Origin: an uncultured Oscillospiraceae bacterium
Lineage (GTDB): Bacteria > Bacillota > Clostridia > Oscillospirales > Oscillospiraceae
Reading direction: 5' to 3'
Length of the DNA: 17,733 nucleotides
Assembly (NCBI GenBank): GCA_900759385.1
Contig: CAAEUZ010000079.1
Span: forward strand, 1 to 17,733
Part shown: positions 1-6,679 of the stretch, piece by piece
Layout: every line of letters begins with the position of its first letter
Position numbering within the stretch: position 1 is the first letter of the stretch
Translations under genes and position numbers: made by a program
Notes under the pieces: generated by a model
The model's input: only the letters and a program-made list of their open reading frames with translations
What the model was told of the DNA's origin: nothing
The model's database searches: none

Positions 1-1501
1 GGAGGGTTATGAGGATGTTCACGCCCGAGAGTATCAGCAGCGCCGTCCACTCCGGCATGACCATGGAGGCAAAGATCGCGGCGGCTATGCCGGGTATGGC
101 CATGATGATCAGCACCAGGAAGTAGAAGAGGAAGATCAGCGCCTTGACCGTCACGGAGCCGAACACGCGCTCGGTGACCAGGTTGCCGGCGGTGAACAGA
201 TATGCATAGGTGAAATAGGCGACCGCCGCGGCGGCTACGCTGCTGACCGGAGCGTCAACAAAAAAGCACATCGGCGCAAAGCTCAAAACCGCGCTGACCG
301 TGTAGCCCGCGGCGCTCTCGCGCATGCACCAGAGCAGCTTCTTCGTCGGCGGTTCGGGTATGAGGTAGACGTAGGGCTTGGTCATCTCCTTCATGAGCCG
401 GCCGAGGGCGACGTAGAAGAACATCATGTACGCGGCAAAGGCCAGCGGGGCGACGATGCCCGAATCTCGCATGAAAAAGGCGAAGCCTATGTTGACCAGT
501 ATGAAGACTATCTCCATACCGCTGAGGAGCCACTTGCGGCTGCGGCGGTTCTCTATGCGGTGCTTGTACCAGAAGGCGCTCGCGCCCCAGCCGCCGCCGA
601 GGCCGGTCCTGCCGACGCTGACGTTTTTCGGCGCGATCTCGCTCACGCGGCCCTCCTTGGCCGCGGTCTGAGTGGCGAAAGTGGTCTCCGTGCTCTGCAG
701 GACGTCCTCATAGAAGTCCTGGTCGGCGCGTGCCATGAGGATTATCAGCGCGGCGGTGAACACCGCCCAGACTGCGAGCAGGAACAGGGCGGACTGGTAA
801 TTGCCCAGCACGGCCTCATAGCAGGCCCCGCCGAGCCACCCCGCGACGGGGAAGAGGCGGCCTATCGGGTCAACCACGGCGCCGCAGATGCCGTCCAGCA
901 CGCTCTCCGCGCCCAGCGCACGGAAGCCGATGTACGCCGCCCAGGCGGCGGTCACGACGACGTAAACGGCGCGCAGCGCCTTGCGCACCACGGGGCGTCC
1001 CGAGCTGAAGGCGTATATGACCATGGCGGTTATCTGCGCGGTGAACACGGTCAGCGAATAACCGGCCATGACGAAAACCATCTCCAGCACGCCGACGCCG
1101 TAAGAGCCGTGCATCCAGCCGTACTGGAACAGGATCACCACAGCCATGATAATGGCTGTCGCCATCTGGTTGAACATGCCGTGGAACAGCACGCGCACGC
1201 TCTTGAACGGCCCCACGAAGAGGAAGTTCACGTCCGGCATCTTGAAGATGCTCATGCCGGTGGAAAAGCCGGAGTTGGCCGTCAGGAGGAACATCAGCGC
1301 AAAGTAGCCGATGATGATGGCGCCCAGAGCGGCATTCGGGCTGCCGGTGCTGCCGTCCTCACCAGGCATGTTGCCGGCCACGATGACGAGCACGAGCAGA
1401 GCGATCACGACGATGGAATATATCAGCTTGGCCGGGGAGCGCACCAGACCCCTGATGCGGTTCTTAAACTGGGTGAGAGTCAGGTATGTGAGAGCGCTCA
1501 T
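1..1501 (-). CDS. ABC exporter permease, PF16962-like (3' end outside window)
   Basis: Integral membrane subunit of an ABC transporter, probably an exporter; the substrate is unknown. The frame is open from ATG at 1501 to the window edge, giving 500 codons without a stop. The N-terminus reads MSALTYLTLTQFKNRIRGLV. Hydrophobic segments follow at about residues 27-42 (SIVVIALLVLVIVAGN) and 55-70, with more through the remainder. The order of a short cytoplasmic start and many helices, next to an ATPase, resembles the Firmicute 'putative ABC exporter' family (PF16962); this is from memory of the family, not a search. The start codon overlaps the stop of the upstream ATPase gene (ATGA, 1498-1501), so translation is probably coupled and the two proteins form one transporter. 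Long plus-strand frames over this region are shadows. Confidence 0.8.
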   Translation of the reverse strand, partial: MSALTYLTLTQFKNRIRGLVRSPAKLIYSIVVIALLVLVIVAGNMPGEDGSTGSPNAALGAIIIGYFALMFLLTANSGFSTGMSIFKMPDVNFLFVGPFKSVRVLFHGMFNQMATAIIMAVVILFQYGWMHGSYGVGVLEMVFVMAGYSLTVFTAQITAMVIYAFSSGRPVVRKALRAVYVVVTAAWAAYIGFRALGAESVLDGICGAVVDPIGRLFPVAGWLGGACYEAVLGNYQSALFLLAVWAVFTAALIILMARADQDFYEDVLQSTETTFATQTAAKEGRVSEIAPKNVSVGRTGLGGGWGASAFWYKHRIENRRSRKWLLSGMEIVFILVNIGFAFFMRDSGIVAPLAFAAYMMFFYVALGRLMKEMTKPYVYLIPEPPTKKLLWCMRESAAGYTVSAVLSFAPMCFFVDAPVSSVAAAAVAYFTYAYLFTAGNLVTERVFGSVTVKALIFLFYFLVLIIMAIPGIAAAIFASMVMPEWTALLILSGVNILITL

Positions 1502-2208
1502 GCCTGCTCACCGCCCTCGGTTATGGCAAAGAACAGGTCCTCCAGGTCGCGTCCCTCCGTCTCGGAGGCCCTGCGCGTGGCGGCAAACTCGCCGTTCATC
1601 ATGATGTGGGCCACGTCCCAGTAGTCCTCGACGGAATCTATCATATGCGTTGAAATCAGCACGGCGCGGCCGTCCGCGCGCAGCTCGCGGAATATGCTCT
1701 TGAGCTCCTTGATGGCGTGCGGGTCCAGGCCGACCAGGGGCTCGTCGAAGATGAGCACTTCCGGCCGGTGCACCATGGCGCAGGCAATGGAGAGCTTCTG
1801 CTGCATGCCCTTGGAGAGCTCGCGGCCCAGCTTGTCGCGCTTATCGGCCAGCTCCAGGCGCTCGAGCAGCTCCTCGCCGTAGCCGTCGTCCTCCAGGCGC
1901 CAGGCGCGGCGGATGAACTCCAGGTGCTCGGCCACCGTGAGCAGCTCGTATACGGCCGGCATCTCCGGTATGTAGCCCAGGCGGCGCTTGGCCTCAATGC
2001 TCTTGTTCGGCTCTCCGCCGATGAAAATATCGCCCTTGAAGCGCAGAAGGCCGGCAATGCATTTTATGATCGTGCTCTTGCCGGCGCCGTTGGGGCCCAG
2101 CAGCACGGCCGTCTCGCCGGCGTTGACAGTGAAGCTGATGTCACGGTTGGCCACGTTCTTGCCGTAGCTCTTGGTCACATGCTCCACGCGCAGAAGTTCG
2201 TTAGACAT
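1498..2208 (-). CDS. ABC transporter ATP-binding protein
   Basis: Nucleotide-binding subunit that powers the permease encoded just downstream. The 236-residue protein has all the core motifs: Walker A GPNGAGKST (residues 38-46), signature LSKGMQQK, Walker B VLIFDEP, and the H-loop in ISTHM. The signature LSKGM and the sequence GYIPEMPAVYELLTVAEHL are typical of single-domain ATPases of drug, bacteriocin or ABC-2-type exporters. The start at 2208 (MSNELLRVEHVTKSYG) is chosen because GGAGG lies five bases upstream; a frame extending to 2277 has no ribosome binding site and would overlap the promoter. It is the first gene of the operon, behind a TTGCCA/TATAAT promoter, and ends in an ATGA overlap with the permease. 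The substrate cannot be read from the sequence. Confidence 0.95.
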   Translation of the reverse strand: MSNELLRVEHVTKSYGKNVANRDISFTVNAGETAVLLGPNGAGKSTIIKCIAGLLRFKGDIFIGGEPNKSIEAKRRLGYIPEMPAVYELLTVAEHLEFIRRAWRLEDDGYGEELLERLELADKRDKLGRELSKGMQQKLSIACAMVHRPEVLIFDEPLVGLDPHAIKELKSIFRELRADGRAVLISTHMIDSVEDYWDVAHIMMNGEFAATRRASETEGRDLEDLFFAITEGGEQA

Positions 2209-2244
2209 AGTTACCTCCAGTGTCTCGTTTTTAGGGGTGGCCTC

Positions 2245-2273
2245 ATTATACATGGCCGCTATGTATATGGCAA
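2245..2273 (-). promoter_or_regulatory. sigma-A-type promoter of the ABC exporter operon
   Basis: On the minus strand TTGCCA (2273-2268) and TATAAT (2250-2245) are separated by exactly 17 bases. Predicted transcription start is near 2238, about 30 bases before the ATPase start. The -35 lies in TTTGCTTGCCA, which recurs at the 10038-10043 promoter. Confidence 0.7.
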
Positions 2274-2299
2274 GCAAATCCGGGTAAAATTAAGATTTG

Positions 2300-2332
2300 C
2301 CCGTATTGACATTCAGTAAATGTCAATACGGG
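2300..2332. promoter_or_regulatory. large palindrome, probable operator O1
   Basis: Perfect inverted repeat: arm CCCGTATTGACATT (2300-2313), five-base centre CAGTA, arm AATGTCAATACGGG (2319-2332). Its core TGACATTCAGTAAATGTCA (2307-2325) recurs with 16 of 19 matches at 2360-2378. It covers the -35 region of the regulator gene and sits upstream of the divergent ABC promoter. No T-run follows on either strand, so a terminator role is unlikely. Binding by the adjacent regulator is inference. Confidence 0.65.
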
Positions 2333-2345
2333 TCTAAGCATAGCA

Positions 2346-2351
2346 TATAAT
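2346..2351 (+). promoter_or_regulatory. -10 element of the regulator gene
   Basis: Perfect TATAAT. The hexamer 17 bases upstream (TCAATA, 2323-2328) is a weak -35 lying inside palindrome O1. Predicted start is near 2358, just before palindrome O2. A TTGACA at 2306-2311 is too far away (34 bases) to serve this -10. Confidence 0.55.
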
Positions 2352-2359
2352 TTACCTGA

Positions 2360-2378
2360 TGACAAGCACTAAATGTCA
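2360..2378. promoter_or_regulatory. second palindrome, probable operator O2
   Basis: TGACAAGCACTAAATGTCA: same half-sites (TGACA/TGTCA), same nine-base spacing and 16 of 19 identical positions with the core of O1. The two cores are 53 bp apart, about five helical turns, so they face the same side of the helix. O2 overlaps the predicted transcript start and 5' leader of the regulator gene. Confidence 0.6.
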
Positions 2379-2392
2379 AAATGGTGAGGCCT

Positions 2393-2641
2393 ATGTATAA
2401 AAACCGCGCCCCTGAGGGAGGCAACAATCTTTGCGGCAAGAGCGTGCGGGAGCTGAGGCTCTCAATGCCCGGGCGCTTTTCGCAGCGCATGCTGGCCGAG
2501 CGGCTGCAAATTGAGGGGCTCGACCTCGACAAGAACGCCGTTCAGCGCATAGAGAGCGGGGAGCGCTTTGTGACGGACATAGAGCTGAAGGCCCTGTCCC
2601 GGGTCTTCGGCGTAACCGCAGACGAGCTCCTTGGCGAGTGA
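2393..2641 (+). CDS. Cro/CI (XRE)-family transcriptional regulator, small
   Basis: DNA-binding protein of 82 residues that is essentially one helix-turn-helix domain. Recognisable features are GKSVRELRLSMPGRFSQRML (helix 1 and the turn), AERLQIEGLDLDKNAVQRIE (helices 2-3, recognition helix around KNAVQRIESGERFV) and ELKALSRVFGVTADELL (helices 4-5). There is no ligand or dimerisation domain, so it probably acts as a dimer on a palindrome. ATG 2393 is chosen because GGTGAGG lies just upstream; an in-frame ATG at 2381 adds four residues (MVRP) but has no ribosome binding site. The gene is divergent from the ABC exporter operon and its promoter lies between two near-identical palindromes, which suggests autoregulation and possibly control of the exporter. 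That role is inferred from position. Confidence 0.85.
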   Translation: MYKNRAPEGGNNLCGKSVRELRLSMPGRFSQRMLAERLQIEGLDLDKNAVQRIESGERFVTDIELKALSRVFGVTADELLGE

Positions 2642-2665
2642 TGCCGCCTCTGCACAGACTGCTCC

Positions 2666-2690
2666 GCCCGCCGGCAGCTCGCCGGCGGGC
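2666..2690. terminator. hairpin between convergent genes
   Basis: GCCCGCCGGC (2666-2675), loop AGCTC, GCCGGCGGGC (2681-2690): a perfect 10-bp GC stem between the ends of the regulator gene and the lipoprotein gene. There is no T-tract on either side, so it is at best an imperfect bidirectional terminator. Confidence 0.45.
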
Positions 2691-2710
2691 AGATGCTTAT
2701 ACGGACGTCC

Positions 2711-3985
2711 CTATGACGGCATATTCAGGGTGTAGACCCGGAGGATGATGCTCCCGTCCTCCGTGCGGCTGGAGAAGGCCAGCCTGTCGCCGTCCAGCCA
2801 GTACGCGTCCGGACGGGAGGAACCTTCCGGCGGCGTCAGCTCGTACACGGCGCGGCCTTCAAAGTCTATCACCAGCTGGCCGGAGCCGCCGTAAGAGTTC
2901 AGCAGGGCCCGCCCGCCGCCGGGGGACGGCAGCAGGCTGTACGAGGCCTGCATTTCGCGCTCCTCCGCCGCCATCACCGGGAAGCGGACGCCCGTGGTGA
3001 GGTCTATGCCCCACCAGCCGCCCTCCCCGGCGCTGAGCGCGTAGCGGCTGCCCATCAGCAGCCGGTACACAACCCCGTCGCCGTCACCGCCGACGGTACG
3101 GCGCACGGAATACGGCCCTGAATATACCTCCTGCACCGTAAGCTCCGGGGCGGAGATGTTCCACACATTGCAGAGGTAATACTCCTCGCCCCTGCTGCCG
3201 TCGTAGCCCACGCGGTACGGCTCCCAGACTATGACGGAGCCGTCCAGCACGTGGAAGTATGGGCCCTCGTACAGCATGAGGTCCAGGAGCGAGAACAGCT
3301 CGTGCCGCTCGCCGGAGGCGAAGTCGCAGTACCACAGCTCTGAGGCGCTGCCCGTGCTGCGCAGCAGCACCGCGGCGGAGCCGTCCGGCGTCAGCGTGCA
3401 GCTGACGATCCCGTCCATGCCGGACAGGCCGAAGGGGGCGAAGCGGTCGCTTATCTCCTGCGTGTACAGGTTGAGCTCCACGGGGTACATGTTCACGCCG
3501 CCGTCGGGCGGGGGACCGATGAGCCCCAGCACCACGTGCTCGGGGTCGGAGCTGTCGAGTACCGTGAAGCAATCACGCTCCGCGCCGGCACTGAGATATG
3601 TAATGACCGCCTTGCCGCCGCTTACGCACCACTCGAAGTCTATGGGATAGTCCCGGCTGCCGAAGCTGTAATCCGTCCGGCAGCGCCGGACGGGGATCTT
3701 CTCCAGTGAGCCGTCCTTCAGGGCGTAGGGCTCCCAGCGTGTGCCGCGGTTTTGCGCCGTCCCGTCCGCGGAGCGCAGCCCCGCCCCGCCGGGGTAATAC
3801 CCGTAGGAGAAGCCGGCGCCGAGCTCGTAGCGGTCCACGCGGCAGCCGAGGGCCATGCGCTCGAAATATGCCGGGCCCGTAGGCGCGGCGGTCTGCACCG
3901 GCACCTGCGTTATCACGCCCTGCGAGCAGCCGCCCAGCAGGGATATGCACACCGCCGCCAGTATGAGCAGGACTGTCTTCTTCAT
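2711..3985 (-). CDS. putative lipoprotein, beta-propeller-like, unknown function
   Basis: The 424-residue protein starts with a lipoprotein signal peptide: MKKT, a hydrophobic stretch, and a lipobox LLGGC with the lipidated Cys at residue 20. It should be anchored on the outer face of the membrane. The mature part is rich in Gly, Tyr and Trp and holds repeated short beta-strand-like units such as VSCTLTPDGSAAVLLRS, WGIDLTTGVRFPV, YSLLPSPGGGRALLNSY and AYWLDGDRLAFSSRTEDGS, which resemble TolB/WD-like propeller blades; this is a visual impression only. The start has GGGAGG six bases upstream. It appears to be a single-gene unit: the upstream operon ends in a terminator at 4053-4098 and the downstream gene is convergent. 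I could not find a convincing promoter in the short upstream gap. No function is assigned. Confidence 0.85.
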   Translation of the reverse strand: MKKTVLLILAAVCISLLGGCSQGVITQVPVQTAAPTGPAYFERMALGCRVDRYELGAGFSYGYYPGGAGLRSADGTAQNRGTRWEPYALKDGSLEKIPVRRCRTDYSFGSRDYPIDFEWCVSGGKAVITYLSAGAERDCFTVLDSSDPEHVVLGLIGPPPDGGVNMYPVELNLYTQEISDRFAPFGLSGMDGIVSCTLTPDGSAAVLLRSTGSASELWYCDFASGERHELFSLLDLMLYEGPYFHVLDGSVIVWEPYRVGYDGSRGEEYYLCNVWNISAPELTVQEVYSGPYSVRRTVGGDGDGVVYRLLMGSRYALSAGEGGWWGIDLTTGVRFPVMAAEEREMQASYSLLPSPGGGRALLNSYGGSGQLVIDFEGRAVYELTPPEGSSRPDAYWLDGDRLAFSSRTEDGSIILRVYTLNMPS

Positions 3986-4052
3986 GCGGCACCTCCCGTA
4001 TATATCTCTGCCCTCTAAGACGCAAACGGAACGCGGACGTTACAGCCGCGGG

Positions 4053-4098
4053 AAAATAAAAATGTGCCGCCCGTCTTCCCTGTGAAAGCGGGCGGCAC
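4053..4098 (-). terminator. Rho-independent terminator of the PHP-rpiB-DUF4015 operon
   Basis: Read on the minus strand, GTGCCGCCCG (4098-4089) pairs with CGGGCGGCAC (4073-4064), a perfect 10-bp stem with a 15-base loop, followed by ATTTTTATTTT. It begins seven bases after the stop codon of the gene ending at 4106. Confidence 0.9.
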
Positions 4099-4105
4099 AG
4101 TATGT

Positions 4106-5287
4106 CTATGCCTGCGTGCCGGTGCCCTGGTCCGTGGTGGTGTCCGCGGCGGGCAGGACGGACTCAGGTACGCGGACTATGCTGGTGGAGTAACCCTCGG
4201 GGACATACTCCATGATGGGCACATAGCGCTGCGCCGTGTCGCCGAGCTCCAGGTATTCGTCAATGAGGCTCAGATCGACGTTGGAACGCCAGGCGCTGTC
4301 CGTGGCCGAGCAGAGCCGGTCGAATACCTTGCCGAACAGCTCCAGGTTCTGGCCGGACTGCGCGGCCAGGCCGCTGCGAAGGCTGGTGGTGTCCAGTATG
4401 GCGGAGACGGGCACGTCGTAGCCCTCCAGCGCGTTGGTTATGGTCATGGCCAGGCCGCAGATGGCCGCCTCGGGGCTGGGCGTGCTGCTCAGCTCCACCT
4501 GGTAGCCTATGGCCTGGTCGGTGATGGGCATGCACAGGCTCTTGAGCAGCAGCTCGTCAAAGCCTATGCTGATGAGATCCTCGCAGAGCTCGATGATGTA
4601 CTGCGAGACCGTCTCGTTATAGGGGTCGAGCCAGGCGCCCTCGCTGTCCACATACGCCGCGCCGGTGTTCAGGCACAGCGCCGTAGCAGGGCTGCGCGAG
4701 GCCAGCATCGCGTCGAGGCAGCAGCTTATCTGCGCTACCAGGTAGATGCCGGAGTTCTGCTGGCGCAGCGCGGCCACCAGCGCGGCGAGGTCCACCGTGC
4801 CGTTGGTGGAGTAGGCCGCGGCGATCTCGGAGCTGCTGGACCAGACCAGCTGCCCGCTGACGGGCTTGACCTCCAGCACCAGGGCGTTGGCGTTGTAGTT
4901 GCTCATCACGTCCACATACCGGCCCACTCCGGAGAGGGAGACGTCCTCCGCCGGCACGTAGATGCCGATAAAGTCGCTCAGTCCCTCGCCCGCGCGGGCG
5001 GATACGTCGGAGTAGTCCGGCTCCGTGATGGAGATGGCGGCGCTGACCTGCTCGAGCTCGGCCTCCATGCCGACGGCGGCGCCGTCCTCCTGGCTGTCAG
5101 CGGCCTGGGAGCCGGGCAGGACGACGGAGATGCCGTCGTGGCCGAACACTATATATTTCTGCAGCCCGAAGAAGAGGACTACGATCAGCAGCAGCAATAC
5201 GGCCAGCGCACCGACAACTATGCCCAGCACGTTGAGCTTTTTGCGCCTGCCGCGGTAGACCTCAGGGCCGTTGCGGCGGCCCACCAT
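4106..5287 (-). CDS. membrane-anchored DUF4015-like glycoside hydrolase homologue, probably inactive
   Basis: The 393-residue protein has a basic N-terminus (YRGRRKK), one membrane segment at about 18-41 and a large extracytoplasmic domain. The domain resembles the putative glycosyl hydrolase family DUF4015 (PF13200): GIYVPAEDV (108-116), NALVLEVKPVSGQL (134-147), SGIYLVAQIS (179-188), AWLDPYNETVSQYIIELCEDLISIGFDEL (218-246). In typical members GFDE is followed by IQFDYxRFP; here it reads LLLKSLCMP (246-254), so the acidic and Arg residues of that motif are missing. A structural or sugar-binding role is more likely than catalysis. ATG 5287 shares its A with the rpiB stop (TGATG), implying translational coupling; a longer frame up to 5560 only overlaps rpiB. 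It is the last gene of the operon. Family assignment is by recalled motif, moderately sure. Confidence 0.8.
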   Translation of the reverse strand: MVGRRNGPEVYRGRRKKLNVLGIVVGALAVLLLLIVVLFFGLQKYIVFGHDGISVVLPGSQAADSQEDGAAVGMEAELEQVSAAISITEPDYSDVSARAGEGLSDFIGIYVPAEDVSLSGVGRYVDVMSNYNANALVLEVKPVSGQLVWSSSSEIAAAYSTNGTVDLAALVAALRQQNSGIYLVAQISCCLDAMLASRSPATALCLNTGAAYVDSEGAWLDPYNETVSQYIIELCEDLISIGFDELLLKSLCMPITDQAIGYQVELSSTPSPEAAICGLAMTITNALEGYDVPVSAILDTTSLRSGLAAQSGQNLELFGKVFDRLCSATDSAWRSNVDLSLIDEYLELGDTAQRYVPIMEYVPEGYSTSIVRVPESVLPAADTTTDQGTGTQA

Positions 5288-5727
5288 CAGGCCTTGTCTT
5301 CCAGGGCCATTATCTTGGCCACGCGGCGCGCGTGGCGGCCGCCCTGGAATTCGGCGTCGAGGAAGGTGTCCACTATCTTCAGGGCCAGGCCGGGGCCGAG
5401 GACGCGCGCGCCGAGCGCGAGTACGTTCGCGTCGTTGTGCTCGCGGGCCATCTGGGCGCTGAAGCAGTCGCCGCAGAGCGCGCAGCGCACGCCGTGCACC
5501 TTGTTGGCGGCGATGGATATGCCGATGCCAGTGCCGCAGACGACTATGCCGCGCTCGCACTCGCCGGAGGCCACCGCGCGGCCCACGGCCTCGCCGTAGT
5601 CCGGATAGTCGCAGCTGTCCGTGCTGAAGGTGCCGTAGTCGCGGTACTCTATGCCGCGCTCCGTGAGGTGCTTCATGATCTCCTGCTTGAGGGCGTAGCC
5701 CCCGTGGTCAGAACCGATTGCGTACAT
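5287..5727 (-). CDS. rpiB: ribose-5-phosphate isomerase B
   Basis: Interconverts ribose 5-phosphate and ribulose 5-phosphate in the non-oxidative pentose phosphate pathway; cytosolic. At 146 residues it has the usual length of the LacAB/RpiB family. Family landmarks are SDHGGY (6-11), DYPDYGEAV (40-48), the phosphate/active-site segment VVCGTGIGISIAANK (62-76) with the catalytic Cys at 64, GVRCAL, REHNDANVLALGARV (95-109), and the C-terminal FQGGRHARRV. AAGGAGG lies nine bases before ATG 5727. It is the middle gene of an operon: the PHP phosphatase ends 14 bases upstream, with its stop next to this gene's ribosome binding site, and the DUF4015-like gene starts on its stop codon. Some family members act on other sugar phosphates such as allose 6-phosphate, which cannot be excluded. 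Confidence 0.95.
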   Translation of the reverse strand: MYAIGSDHGGYALKQEIMKHLTERGIEYRDYGTFSTDSCDYPDYGEAVGRAVASGECERGIVVCGTGIGISIAANKVHGVRCALCGDCFSAQMAREHNDANVLALGARVLGPGLALKIVDTFLDAEFQGGRHARRVAKIMALEDKA

Positions 5728-5741
5728 AAGTTTAAGCCTCC

Positions 5742-6581
5742 TTAAACCTCTATTCTCTTGAATTCCGGCTTATGCCGTTTGTAGACGGCCACGTACTTGA
5801 AGCCGTTGTCGCGCAGCAGCTCGTAGCCCTCGCGTATGCCGATGCCGGCGGCGCCGGTGTTGTGCGCGTCCGTGCCGACGGTGATGATATCCCCGCCCAG
5901 CTCGCGGTAGCGGCGCAGTATTTCCACGCTCGGGAAGGGCTTGAGCAGGGGAGCCTCGCGCCCGCCGGGGACCAGGTCGGCGACGTTGAGCTCTATGCCC
6001 TTGCCGTTTTCTATCAGCGTGCGCAGCAGCACGTCTGTCTTGCGGCCGAAGCGGTCCAGGGTTATCTCGGCGTCAAAGCCCTGCTTGTGCATATAGCGCA
6101 GGCAGTAGCCGATGTGCGCCATGCAGTCGAAGCAGTTGAGCCCGGCGAGCTCTATAAGCTCGTCCAGATAGCGCTCGTAGAGCTCCCAGCACTGCTCGTA
6201 GCTCTCGTACTGAATGTAGTAGAAATCCTGCTCGCCCTTGAGGTTGTGCAGCGAGCCGAGGATGAAGTCGTACTCCGGCATGGCGTAGATGCGCTTGGCG
6301 CGGGCCGGGTCATGGTTGCCCTCGCCGAGCTCCAGGCCGAGCTTGATGTCTATGCCCTCCGGGGCCTTCTCCATAGCCTCTATGAACTGCTTTACCTGGC
6401 TCTTGGGCAGCTGGAAGCGGTCGGGGCCGATCTGCATGGTCTGCTGGTCGCCGAAGTCCACGTGGTCGGTGAAGCAGACCTCCGTCACACCCGCCTTGAG
6501 CGAGGCCTTCGCCATGGCGAACATCCGGTCGTCCGCGTCAAACGAGCAGCTGCTGTGTATGTGGTAATCTGCGAGAAACAT
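5742..6581 (-). CDS. PHP-domain phosphatase, HisJ (histidinol-phosphatase) family
   Basis: Metal-dependent phosphoesterase of the PHP superfamily, 279 residues, close to the usual HisJ length. The metal-binding set is present in order: HIH (7-9), DH (39-40), Glu in GLELGEG (84), SLHNL (110-114), MAHIGY (His 156) and GTDAHN (236-241, with Asp 238 and His 240). HisJ enzymes remove phosphate from L-histidinol phosphate in histidine synthesis, but no his gene is present here, and the operon partner rpiB points instead to sugar-phosphate metabolism, so the substrate is open. AAGGTGG lies ten bases before ATG 6581. It is the first gene of the operon; a TATAAT at 6614-6609 on the minus strand is a possible -10, though its -35 is poor. 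Confidence 0.9.
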   Translation of the reverse strand: MFLADYHIHSSCSFDADDRMFAMAKASLKAGVTEVCFTDHVDFGDQQTMQIGPDRFQLPKSQVKQFIEAMEKAPEGIDIKLGLELGEGNHDPARAKRIYAMPEYDFILGSLHNLKGEQDFYYIQYESYEQCWELYERYLDELIELAGLNCFDCMAHIGYCLRYMHKQGFDAEITLDRFGRKTDVLLRTLIENGKGIELNVADLVPGGREAPLLKPFPSVEILRRYRELGGDIITVGTDAHNTGAAGIGIREGYELLRDNGFKYVAVYKRHKPEFKRIEV

Positions 6582-6608
6582 GAGTATTATTCCACCTTAT
6601 AAACAAAC

Positions 6609-6614
6609 ATTATA
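6609..6614 (-). promoter_or_regulatory. possible -10 of the PHP-rpiB operon
   Basis: Minus-strand TATAAT (6614-6609), 28 bases before the PHP start codon. No good -35 is found: CGCACA at 16-base spacing matches only three of six positions and lies in the neighbouring hairpin. Confidence 0.35.
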
Positions 6615-6627
6615 AGCAATAATCTGT

Positions 6628-6649
6628 GCCTGTGCGGTATCCGCACGGC
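6628..6649 (-). terminator. hairpin after the PMT gene, weak terminator candidate
   Basis: Minus strand: GCC-GTGCGG, loop ATA, CCGCAC-A-GGC, nine pairs with one bulged base, about 30 bases after the PMT stop. It is followed by ACAGATTATTG and not by a T-run, so read-through into the PHP operon is possible. Confidence 0.35.
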
Positions 6650-6679
6650 TGGCGCCGGCCCAATACCGTTCACACCGGG

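Noticed and set aside
560..1624. 354-codon plus-strand frame
   Set aside because: Antisense shadow of the ABC permease and the end of the ATPase; His/Glu/Arg-rich translation without motifs.
2300..2332. Palindrome as a Rho-independent terminator
   Set aside because: No T-run follows on either strand, it lies between divergent genes where no transcript ends, and a second copy of the core occurs 53 bp away, which fits an operator better.
2306..2334. TTGACA at 2306 as a -35 element
   Set aside because: No acceptable -10 at 16-18 bases (the sequence there is GC-rich) and the TATAAT at 2346 is 34 bases away; the match arises from the palindrome.
3986..4050. Promoter for the lipoprotein gene (TTGCGT-17-TATACG)
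   Set aside because: The predicted transcript start would fall at or after the ribosome binding site, which makes no sense for a gene with a good GGGAGG.
4064..5599. 511-codon plus-strand frame
   Set aside because: Antisense to the DUF4015-like gene and rpiB, and starts inside the terminator hairpin.
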